DNA of 64,000 nucleotides from Mauremys mutica (taxonomy: Eukaryota; Chordata; Testudines; Geoemydidae), in assembly GCF_020497125.1 (NCBI RefSeq), contig NC_059073.1:11491225-11555224 (forward strand), in the 5' to 3' direction. Positions 11,697 to 20,762 of the stretch are shown here, piece by piece. The number at the start of each line of letters is the position of its first letter. The first letter of the stretch is position 1. The notes under the pieces were generated by a model. It ran no database searches and had not been told where the DNA came from. It saw only the letters and a program-made list of their open reading frames with translations. A program made the position numbers and the translations under genes.

Positions 11697-13232
11697 TTTG
11701 AGCATAGCTTCTAAACAAAGACAATATATCATAACACTACAGGATTTTTTTTTCTCCACTGAAAGTGAGTTAAAATAGAGAAGAACAAAATCAAAATAAT
11801 AAAATAGAAATGTGATGAGCAAATGTAAAGAAAATAAAAATAAGGAAATTATGTAGCCTAATATTTTCCTTTAAATATCTAAATTTTGACTGCCTAGGAA
11901 AGAACATAAGTCACTTCGATTCTTTACAGAACAGATTTTATTTTTCTCACAAAAACAATTATCTGTGTATAAACTCTTCCAAGTTGTAATTATGACCCTT
12001 AATGTGAAAGTAAGACTTAAGAATTTTTAGTCTCAGATGTTATTTACTGAAGCTTTACCTGAGTCAATATTAATCTCATAAAAGAAATTGAAATCAATTC
12101 TTATGGTATTTTTTGAGGCAAATTGGCTTTTAGCCCAGAGAAACCTACGCATTGTCCTGTTCTTCTGGGCCTTTTGATAAACATAAGTTTGGTACAATGA
12201 TTTTTTTAATAAAATATGATTTTAGATCGAAAGAAATGCATATACCATGAAGGCAAGTGTAGCAACTTCCTAGTTAAAGCTGTGTTGAGGTTTTCACATA
12301 AAGTGGGATTACGTGATACAGAAATATACACATCTTAGATTAGTAAACATGAAAGCTGGCACACATATGCACCATGCACATATTTATGTGCATACACACA
12401 CACACACACACACATACACTACTGAAGAAGTTAGTATCTTGCTTTATGTAACTGGGCTAATCCTGCATCCATTGAAGTCAATGATGTAGTATCAGGACCT
12501 CAGGATGCAAACCAGGTCTATACTCATCAGCAGGTACTGTGGGTGTCTGCTCACAAATGGGTTCTGTCATGAAGAAAAGTGTGCACATCTGTCTGTACAA
12601 AGAGATATTAGATGGCTTGGCAGCAGGGCAGGTGTGTTGCTACTGGTGCTGCTATCAACAACCTGGGTGATGCCGCATCATTCCTGGAATTACTGCCAGC
12701 CAGCCACAAGGAGTACTTCTGGGAATGATTATGCCATATTACTCCCATCTGGAGTACCCTAAACAACCAAATAAATTATTTTTGAAAATGTGCATTGCAC
12801 AGTGATCAATATGGTATTTAGGAGAAAAGCTTTTGAGGAGGCTCGCTATGTTCTTACTAAAAAAAAAAGAGGGTTTTGCTCTTCCACAAAGATCATTCAT
12901 AAAAATGAGCAGTAAAAGGGTGAGTACTTAACTCTGGAGTGACTCTTGATTGATGCCCTTGCCAGGTCCTGGGCAGAGCAATCGTTCTTAGTAGTAAATG
13001 GTTCAAATTTTCAGTTCTGAAACCCTTCTTATGTCAGCGCCATTCAGATTCCAAGTCAAAGCCAAGCCTAGAACTTTGTTGTCAACATTTCCTAAGTTTT
13101 TCTGATCCTTCAGCTTGGTTTAACACACAAAAAAAAATGTAACTTGCCATTTCGTCTCTTGTATGCAATGCACATTATACATACGCTGTATGAGAAGAGG
13201 TTGGCTGGAAAGGGTTTGGCGTAGGGCTAATC
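11697..13232. other. Unassigned AT-rich sequence
   Basis: AT-rich sequence with a (CA)n microsatellite at about 12394-12413. No protein domain or repeat family is recognised. Confidence 0.4.
12394..12413. repeat. (CA)n microsatellite
   Basis: Uninterrupted alternating CA/AC run of about 20 bases. Confidence 0.95.
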
Positions 13233-13235
13233 TAA

Positions 13236-13531
13236 GGGCTAGTCTACACTTACCAGCCGGGTTGACGCGGTGAGTTCGACTTCTCGGAGTTCGAACTATC
13301 GCGTCTAATCTGGACGCGATAGTTCGAACTCCGGAAGCGCCGCGGTCGACTCCGGTACTCCACCACTGCAAAAGGCGGTGGCAGAGTCGACCTTGGAGCC
13401 GCGGACTTCGATTCCGCGGTGTCTGGACGGGTGAGTAGTTCGAACTAGGGTACTTCGAATTCAGCTACGCTATTCACGTAGCTGAACTTGCGTACCCTAG
13501 TTCGACCCCCGCCCTTAGTGTAGACCTGCCC
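13236..13531. mobile_element. Harbinger-like MITE, TAA target duplication
   Basis: The termini are inverted: GGGCTAGTCTACACT on the left and AGTGTAGACCTGCCC on the right. They are flanked by taa at 13233-13235 and 13532-13534, and a 3-bp T-A-rich duplication is typical of PIF/Harbinger. The interior is CpG-rich and palindromic. One perfect 21-bp stem pairs 13285-13305 with 13313-13333, and a second hairpin is centred on 'cagctacgctattcacgtag' near 13461-13487. Homologous copies lie at 36094-36400 and 51020-51315. Confidence 0.88.
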
Positions 13532-13965
13532 TAAGAGGATATGTTCTAGCAGGGATATACACAGACTGCTGTAGCAAAGCAAAGATCAGTAATCTCTTAT
13601 TTATATGATGATGGGTCAATGGGATATACTAAGAATATTTCCAAATCTTTGATCAAATATTTTATCTTTACCTTCAGTGCCCTAGATGACACCTGGCTAT
13701 CTACGGTAATCTGATTATTATACAATATAGAGTGGGAGGATTAATGAAACTGAGATGGAGTGATAAGCATGTAGTAATCAATATGGATTTCAGCACAAAA
13801 AGAATTCAACAATATGGATCAGTTTTATAATCATAGAGTCATAGACTATCAGGGTTGGAAGAGACCTCAGGAGGACCAACACCAACTAAATCATCCCAGC
13901 CAGGGCTTTGTCAAGCCAGGCCTTGAAAACCTCTAAAGATGGAGATTCCACCACCTCCCTAGGTA

Positions 13966-14160
13966 AAGATAATAATTGGAGATATACCAATCTCCTAGAA
14001 CTGGAAGGGACCTTGAAAGGTTATTAAGTCCAGCCCCCTGCCTTCACTAGCAGGACCAATTTTTTTGCCCCAGACCCCTAAGTGGCCCCCTCAGGGATTG
14101 AACTCACAACCCTGGGTTTAGCAGGCCAATGCTCAAACCACTGAGCTATCCCTCCCCCCT
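13966..14160 (-). mobile_element. tRNA-derived SINE (Cry / tortoise Pol III type)
   Basis: Read on the minus strand, a pol III promoter is visible. An A box lies in the complement of 14131-14149 and a B box (GGTTGTGAGTTCAATCC) in the complement of 14095-14111, preceded by a GGGAGGGATAGCTCAGTGG head. The body and the 'ggagattggtatatctcc' tail follow. This is the tortoise Pol III SINE described from cryptodiran turtles, which supports the host assignment. It is inserted in the 3' UTR/ORF2 end of a CR1 copy. It is not a tRNA gene: there is no anticodon or acceptor-stem pairing. Confidence 0.88.
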
Positions 14161-15082
14161 ATTTTGGGCCCCCCCACTACATAAGGGATGTGGACAAATT
14201 GGAGAGAGTCCAGTGCTTCATCCCATTCCAGTGCTTCATCACCCTCCTAGTGAAATAATGTTTCCTAATATCCAACCTAGACATCCCCTACTGCAACGTG
14301 AGACCATTGCTCCTTGTACGGTCATCTGCCACCACAGAGAACAGCCGAACTCCATCTTCTTTGGATCCCACTCCCCGTCAGGTAGCTGAAGTCTGCTATC
14401 AAATCCCCCCTCACTCTTCTCTTCTGCAGACTAAATAAGCCCAGGTCCCTCAGCCTCTCCTCATAAATCACGTGTCCCAGCCCCCTAATCATTTTCATTA
14501 CCCTCCGCTGGACTCTCTCCAATTTGTCCACATCCTTTATGTAGTGGGGGGCCCAAAACTGGATGCAATACTCCAGATGTGGCCTCACCAGTGCTGAATA
14601 GAGGGGAATAATCCATTCCCTCGATCTGCTGGCAATGCTCTGACTAATACAGCCCAATATGCTGTTGACTTTCTTGGCAACGAGGGCACACTGCTGACTC
14701 ATATCCAGCTTCTCGTCCACTGTAATCCCCAGGTCCTTTTCTGCAGAACTGCTGCTTAGCCAGTGGGTCCCCAGCCTGTAGCGGTGCATGGGATTCTTCC
14801 ATCCTAAGTGCAGGACTCTGCACTTGTCCTTGTTGAACCTCATCAGATTTCTTTTGGCCCAATCCTCCAATTTGTCTCAGTCATTCTGGACCCTATACCT
14901 ACCCTCCAGCATATCTACCTCTCCCCCTAGCTTAGTGTCATCTGCGAACTTGCTGAGGGTGCAATTAATCCCATCATCCAGATAATTGATAAAGATGTTG
15001 AACAAAACCGGCCTCAGGACAGACCCCTGGGGCATTCCGCTTGATACCGGCTGCCGGACAATCTAGCCAGCTTTCTATCCAC

Positions 15083-15808
15083 TGTGATAGACCTAGGCCA
15101 GTTGGGTACAGCAGAATAGCAGAAGGCAGATATATTGGCCACTGGATTAACAGTTTTCTGTTCCCTGACTGACCAGAGCAGGGACTGCTCCAGGCTAATG
15201 AGAACACCTGACTCTAATTAACCTGCAAAGAGTCAGGTGAGGCCATTCAGTTAATGTGACCACCTGACTCTAATTAAGGCCCTGCTGATACTATACAAAG
15301 GGCTCACTCCAGTCAGGCAGGGGAGTCAGGGAGCCAGAGGAGAGGAAGTGCGGCTGAAGGGCTGGTTACTGAAGACACCCTAAAACATCGTTAAAGGAGC
15401 CCTAAGGTAAGGGTGAAGAGGGGAGAAGCAGGAGAGCTGTGGGGAAGTGGCCCAGGGAAATGTAGCAACTCTGGCAGTGAAAGGTCGGCTGCCAACAACT
15501 GCTACCATTAGGGTCCCTGGGCTGGAACCCGGAGTAGAGGGCGGGCCCGGGTTCCCCCCAGCTCACCACTACAGGAACAGCTCCTGGAAGGGGAAGTCAG
15601 GTCCCTGTCAGGACAGGAGGCTGAACAGAGACTGTGGGAGTTCTCTCACCAACCTCCTTGCAGGCCTATGATGAAAAGGGCTCAGTAGACTGTAACCCTG
15701 GCCCTAGGGAGAGAAGGGCTACGTGGAGGGTCACAGTGAGCCACTGAGGCTAGCATAAACCGCCTAGAAGCCCAGGACCCACAGGAGCAAGGTCAGAGCT
15801 CTGCCACA
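15083..15808 (+). mobile_element. Solo LTR nested in CR1, 4-bp TSD ccac
   Basis: A 726-bp block starts TGTGATAG and ends CTGCCACA. It is flanked by ccac at 15079-15082 and 15809-15812, and the CR1 reading resumes cleanly on both sides. A TATA-like 'tatacaaag' (15292-15300) points to plus-strand transcription. Reverse-complement similarity is strong to the LTR at 57578-58230: shared 'ccacctgactctaattaaggc' block, 'ggctcactccagtcagg', and a terminal 'agcagaatag.agaaggcagatata' region. No internal retroviral sequence is present. Confidence 0.88.
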
Positions 15809-16017
15809 CCACCTTATATTCCATTCATCCAATCCATACTTTTTTAACTTGCTGGCAAGAATACTGTGGGAGACTGTATCAAAAACTTTGCTAAAGTCAA
15901 GATATATCACATCCACCATTTCCTCCATATCCACAGAGCCAGTTATCTCACCATAGAAGGCAGTCAGGTTGGTCAGGCATGATTTGCCCTTGGTGAATCC
16001 GTGTTGACTGTTCCTGA

Positions 16018-16491
16018 ATATATAATAGAGATATGTACACAACAAAGGCCCCTTGCCGACCTACCCAAGAAATGAGATGTTGAGATCCTTACTGAAATAT
16101 CTCAAGGAAAAGAAGTGGAATTAGCTTAGGCTAGAAAAACTTACAAATGTGCAAGGGAAGGTTCAGAAAGTGACTCTAGCAGAAAATGGAAACTCTGGAA
16201 AAGATAAATACCTATCAGGATGCCAAGAACTGCTTAAGCAAAAGCACCAACAACCCAAGAGTGAGCCAAAGCCTGATGGGTCGGTTCCAAGAAACGGAAA
16301 TAGTGGGATTAAAAGAGACACAAGGCTGAAATGGCAGCAAGAAACTCTCTAGAACCATGAAAGTGCTTAGTGGAAAAAGGAAATAGAAAGATCATTGGAC
16401 TGAAACAACTAAGTGACAAGGATGAAAACTAAGAGGGTGAAGAGGATAGAAGGTGATGTGCTCATACAGTAATGCTAGCAGCACATTCTTA
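16018..16491. other. Unassigned sequence
   Basis: Purine-rich on the plus strand; nothing recognisable. Confidence 0.4.
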
Positions 16492-16910
16492 GGGTACGTC
16501 TACACTACGAAATTAAATCGATTTTATAGAAGTCGATTTTTAGGAAATGAATTTTATATAGCAGATTGTGTATGTCCCCACTAAGTGCATTAAGTCTGTG
16601 GAGTGTGTCCTCACTACCATGGCTAGCATCGACCTACGGAGTGATGCACTGTGGGTAGCTATCCCACAGTTCCCGCAGTCTCCGCTGCCCTCTGGAATTC
16701 TGGGTTAAGCTCCCAATGCCTGATGGGGCAAAAACATTGTCACGGGTGGTTTTGGATACATGTTGTCAGTTGCCCTTCCCTCTGTGAAAGCAACGGCTGT
16801 CAATCGTTTCACGCCTTTTTTCCTGGGTTACCCATGAAGATGCCATACCATGGCAAGCATGGAGCCCACTCAGCTCACCGTCATGCACTTTAAAAGCTCG
16901 CTGGCGCTGT

Positions 16911-17156
16911 TTGCTGACTAGGTCAGACCTCAGCGCAACCAACATTCACATTGTTATTGCTCCTTGCTGTGTGCTCCGTAATATCTGTATGAGTAAGGGG
17001 GAGACGTTTATGGCAGGGTCGGAGGTTGAGGGAAATCGCCTGGTGTCCAATTTGGAGCAACCAGACACCAGGGCGATTAGAAGAGCACAGCAGGGCGCTC
17101 TGCGCATCAGAGAGGCTTTGAAAACCAGTTTCATGACTGGCCAGGCTATGGTGTGA
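16911..17156 (+). pseudogene. HARBI1-like transposase, C-terminal remnant
   Basis: The plus-strand frame reads an 'IAPCCVLRNICMSKGETFMA' segment and then 'QPDTRAIRRAQQGALRIREAL'-type sequence ending soon after. These resemble the C-terminus of the DDE endonuclease (HARBI1 family) of PIF/Harbinger elements. The family protein is several hundred residues and its catalytic DDE domain lies upstream. That part is absent here, since sequence before about 16911 is only the element's 5' region. A polyadenylation signal follows at about 17241. The start shown is simply the first open codon, so the fragment cannot encode an active enzyme. Confidence 0.72.
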
Positions 17157-17487
17157 CAGTTGTGTGTGTTTCTCCTTGATGCAAACTCACCTCCGTTGTT
17201 GATTTTAATTCCCTGTAAGCCAACCACCTTCCCCCATTTGTAATAAAGTAACTATTGTTTTGAACCATGCATTCTTTCTTTATTAATTTAAAAAAATGAG
17301 ATCATGGACAAGGTAGCCTGGGTGAGGTGAAGGAGGAGGGAGGACATGGCCACATTGCTTATTGTAGCCACACTAAAAATCAGACTGTTTGAATGACAGC
17401 CTTCTGTTGCTCAGGCCATCCTCTGGAGTGAAGCGGCTGGGTGCCCAGAGCCTCCTCCCAGCATTCTTGGGCGTCTGAGTGAGGAGG

Positions 17488-17727
17488 TTATGGAACATGG
17501 GGAGGAGGATAGGCAGTTATACAGTGGATGCAGTGGAGGTCTGCTCTCTTTCCTGCAGCTCCAACAGACACTTCATCATGTCCGTTTGCTCCCCCATTAG
17601 CCTCAGCATCGCGTTCTGCCTCCTCTTCGCGCTCAATTAATTCTTTCCTGGCCTCTGCCACCGAATGCCTCCATGCATTAAGCTGTGCCCTATCAGTGCA
17701 GGAGGATTGCATGAGCTCGGAAAACAT
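17488..17727 (-). pseudogene. Harbinger Myb/SANT-like accessory protein fragment
   Basis: The minus strand reads MFSELMQSSCTDRAQLNAWR followed by a long charged helix rich in Glu, Arg and Ala. That is the C-terminal coiled region of the Myb/SANT-like DNA-binding protein encoded next to the transposase in vertebrate Harbinger elements, where it helps the transposase bind DNA and enter the nucleus. The N-terminal Myb-like triple helix is not visible. The last ~20 residues are off-register, so the true 3' end is probably frameshifted. Convergent to the HARBI1-like remnant. Confidence 0.7.
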
Positions 17728-17956
17728 GTCATTGTGCGTGCGGTTTTTTTCACCTTCTAATGTGTGATAACCTCAGGGACGGAGATGGTAGGGGGAGGGT
17801 AGAAACATTCTACGCTCTATGATTCTGGGGGGACTGCATGGTCACCTGTGCTGCTGAGTGCTGCTGAGTTCGTCATGCTGACCAAACAGGAAATGAAATT
17901 CAAAAGTTCCCGTAGCTTTTCCAGTGTACCTGGCTAGTGCATCGGAGTTCAAAGTG

Positions 17957-18510
17957 CTGTGGGCGATCCCCTGACTCTTTCCCCCTGCCTGAGGGAGTGC
18001 AGAGGTTCCCCTGATTGTCTCCCCCTGCTTGAGGGATCCCCTGATTGTCTCCCCCTGCCTGAGGGAGTGAGGGCAACCCTCTGTCTCCCACTGCCTTAGG
18101 GGAGTGCGGATGATCCCCTGACTGTCTCTCCTTGCCTAAAGGGAGTGCAGGGGATCCCCTGACTGTCTCCCACTGCCTAAAGGGAGTGTGGGTGATCCTG
18201 TGACTGTCTCCCACTGCCTGAGGGGAGTGTGGGTGATCCTGTGACTGTCTCCTCCTGCCTGAGGGGAGTGCAGGTGATCCTGTCTCCTACTGCCTGAGGG
18301 AGAGCGGGTGATCCTGTGACTGTCTCTCACTGCCTGACTGTTTCCTCTACCCGAGGGGAGTGCGAGTGATCCCCGGACTGTCTCCCCTGCCTGAGAGGAG
18401 CACATGTGATCCCCAGACTTTCTCCCCCGCCTGAGGGGATTGTGGGCAATCCCTGGTCTGTCTCTCCCTGCCTGAGGCAGTGTGGGCGATCCCGGAACTG
18501 TCTCCCCTGC
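17957..18510. repeat. ~40-bp minisatellite, about 14 units
   Basis: A degenerate unit of about 38-41 bp, 'ctgactgtctcccactgcct' followed by 'gaggggagtgtgggtgatc', is repeated about fourteen times. It starts exactly where the Harbinger sequence is lost. Units differ by substitutions and small indels; one is a compound of two. The periodic composition produces open frames on the minus strand (for example 18136-18519), but these are artefacts of the repeat. Confidence 0.9.
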
Positions 18511-19304
18511 CTGGGTCATTGCCTATTTTGCCCTGAAAGGGATTTGCCAAACTACTCGCAGTGGAAACACTAAGGCACCCTATGCCATGGCGAATTTTTC
18601 CACTGGGAGTAACATCTATTGGGCTGCAGAGAAGTGCCCCCCCACCCCGTGCAACTCGGTGGCCTCATCCCCTCACCGCGCTCCAGCAGCTTCAGGCCTG
18701 CAACATTTTGTGAAGGTACATGGGTTCCTCCACATTACGAAGCCCACTAGTGTGGAATAAACTAGACTTGTGAATTCAGGGCAATCCACTCTGGGGGTTG
18801 TGTTACTTGCTGGTCGTCTGGTGTTACTGATGTACCCACTCCAAATTCATCCGTCCCGTCCCTTCATTTGCTTCCTCTCTATTTCCTCTTGGACATAAAA
18901 TCTTCATTGTTTGTTGGTTCACTCATTATGGAGGTGTCAGAAGAGTATATGTATGAGGTATCACGCAAGTGATAGGCCTAAGTACCGGGTCGGGGATAGT
19001 TCAAACCACACAGTGAGGTAAGATCGGGCTCCTGACTCCTTTAAACAGTCAGATGGTGGCACTGTCAGTCAGTAGCTAAGAACCCACGCTGCTGAACCCC
19101 ACCACAGCCAAAACAGAGGAACACTGGGTAATGACTCCTGGTAATGATTAGCTTCCCTTGGGGATACAACGGCCTTTAAAAACTCCTTATACTCCACCTC
19201 CCCTTCCCTCTGTCTTTTCTCAGCTCTAGAGCTGGTTGACAAATTAGGCACATGACAAGGATTTTTTTTTTGGTAGTCTTTTCCTACCTCCCAGGATCGT
19301 TACT
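18511..19304. other. Unassigned; possible Harbinger continuation
   Basis: 18527-18760 looks like single-copy or DNA-transposon sequence, possibly the far side of the Harbinger element. It contains 'cactagtgtggaataa', which might be a decayed terminal 'tagtgtaga' motif. Nothing recognisable from 18780 to 19304. Confidence 0.35.
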
Positions 19305-19348
19305 TCTTAGACTGCAAGATCAGAAAGGACCATTATGATCATCTAGTC
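19305..19348 (-). mobile_element. CR1-type 3' end fragment
   Basis: 'gcaagatcagaaaggaccat' followed by 'tatgatcatctagtc' is the reverse complement of a CR1-type LINE 3' end. It is cut by the next hAT MITE, whose TSD 'atctagtc' lies inside it. Confidence 0.6.
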
Positions 19349-20115
19349 CAGTGGTTTTTAAACGTTTTTTCTGGTGACCTAGTTGAAGAAAATAGTTGAT
19401 GCCCGTGACCCAACGGAGCTAGGGGTGAGGGGTTTGCAGTGTGGGCAGGGGCTAAGGGCTGGGGTAGAGGGTTGGAGTGCGGGGGTGAGGGTTGCGGGGT
19501 GGGGCTGGGAAAGGGGTTCAGGGTGTGGAAGGGGGCTCTGGGTTGGGGGAGAGGGAGGGGGTCAGGGCTCTGGTCTGGGGGTACAGGCTCTGGGGTGGGG
19601 CTGGGGATGAGTGGGTTGGGGTGCAGGAAGGGGTTCTGGGTTTGGGGGGGTTCAGGGCTGGGGCAGGGGATTGGGGCACAGGGCTGGGGCACAGGCTTAC
19701 TTCTGGTGGTTCCCAGTCAGCGGCGCAGCCAGGGTGCAGAGGCAGGCTTCCCGCCTGTCCTGGCACCGCAGACCGTGCTGCGCTGTGGAAGCGGCCAGCA
19801 GGTCCAGCTCCTAGGCGGAGACGCACAAGCGGCTCCCCGCAGCTCTCACCCGCAGGCACTGGCTCCGCACTCTCATTGGTCGGAAACAGGCCAATGGGAG
19901 TGTGGAGCTAGTGCTCGGGGCGGGAGCAGCGTGCAGAGTCCCGGGGACCCCTGCCTACAAGCTGGACCTGCTGCTGGCCACTTCCGGGGCACAGTGCAAT
20001 GTCAGAACTAGGAACTACTAGTTTTTAGTGGCCAGCCACCAGAGTCCCTGGGAGCTGAGCAAGGCGACCCCGTGCCTTGCATTCCATGACCCAGGCTGAA
20101 CTTTGAAAACCACTG
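19349..20115. mobile_element. hAT MITE, 767 bp, perfect TSD atctagtc
   Basis: The left end is CAGTGGTTTTTAAACG and the right end CTTTGAAAACCACTG. It is flanked by atctagtc at 19341-19348 and 20116-20123. The interior is a long G-rich region (19420-19690) and then a GC-rich part ('gcttacttctggtggttcccagtc'). A second copy of this family, split by a CR1, is at 51618-54423. The long open frames on both strands come from the strand-biased G-rich tract and are not genes. Confidence 0.92.
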
Positions 20116-20123
20116 ATCTAGTC

Positions 20124-20762
20124 CAATGGTCTCCAATCTTTTTAAGCACAAGATCACGTTTTGAATTTAAGTGGAACCCAGGATCTACCTCAAAGAAAAT
20201 GTAGAAATAACAGTAATCACACAACCCAAACACCCTTGCCCCTGCTGGTGTCCCGCCCATTCCATGATGCCCTGCCCCACTCACTCCATTCCCCCTCCCT
20301 CTGTCACTCGCTCTCCCCCACCCTCACTCACTTTCACCAAGCTGGGACAGGGGGTTGGGTTGTGGGAGGGGGTGCAGGCTTTGGGCTGGGGCCGAGTGGT
20401 TCAGAGTGTGGGAGGGGCTCCGGGACAAGCCTAGGGCAGGGGATTGGGGTGCAGGAGGGGGTTCAGGGTGCAGGCTCTGGGAAGGAGTTTGGGTACAGGA
20501 AAGGGCTATGGGTTAGGGGAGGGGTTTGGGCTGTGGGAGGGGGCTCAGGGCTGGGGCCGGGTTGGGGTACAGAAGGAGGTGCAGGGTGCGGGCCCTGGGA
20601 GGGAGTTTGGGTGTGGGGTTCAGTCTCATGACTGAGGCAGGGGGTTCAGGGCTGGGGCAGGGGGTGCAGGAGGGGTTCAGTGTGCAGGCTCCAGCCTGGC
20701 ACCGCTTTCCTCAGGCGGCTCCTGGGTGACAGCACAGCAGGGCTAAGGCAGGCTCCCCAGGA
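20124..20762. mobile_element. Second hAT-like MITE abutting the first
   Basis: It starts CAATGGTCTCCAATCTTTTTAAGC directly at the right TSD of the previous MITE. It continues with 'cacaagatcacgttttgaat' and a G-rich tract like that of its neighbour but of a different family. The right end is not clear; sequence resembling the element stops at about 20762. The left target would be the same atctagtc. Confidence 0.7.

Larger units (their letters stand above)
13831..16017 (-). mobile_element. CR1 LINE, minus strand, with nested insertions
   Basis: This CR1 copy runs from its 3' end at 13831 to about 16017. It is interrupted by a Cry SINE (13966-14160) and a solo LTR (15083-15808). The minus-strand ORF2 pieces show [39 protein letters not shown] and [11 protein letters not shown] (14322-14870). 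Beyond the LTR comes an upstream RT segment (NSQHGFTKGKSCLTNLTAF and VDVIYLDFSKVFDTVSH, 15840-16020), in the order expected of one element. A short piece at 14162-14213 lies in the opposite orientation; see findings. Confidence 0.92.
16492..17957. mobile_element. PIF/Harbinger DNA transposon, eroded two-gene element
   Basis: The left end GGGTACGTCTACACTACG follows tta, a typical Harbinger target. The interior has two convergent genes, as in autonomous Harbinger elements: a HARBI1-like transposase on the plus strand ending before an AATAAA at 17241, and a Myb/SANT-like protein gene on the minus strand. Most of the transposase gene is missing. The right-hand part runs to about 17957 ('gtgcatcggagttcaaagtgctg'), then gives way to a minisatellite. 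I could not find the right terminal inverted repeat. Confidence 0.8.

Noticed and set aside
11055..11822. 255-codon minus-strand frame
   Set aside because: CR1 ORF2 C-terminus read through into AT-rich flank; not a host gene.
14095..14149. tRNA-gene-like A and B boxes
   Set aside because: Part of a Cry-type SINE; no tRNA cloverleaf or anticodon arm.
18136..18519. 127-codon repetitive frame on the minus strand
   Set aside because: Follows the ~40-bp minisatellite; no start context or domain.
19439..20631. Gly/Trp-rich frames of 156-190 codons
   Set aside because: Arise from G-rich tracts in two hAT MITEs; both strands open, no domain.
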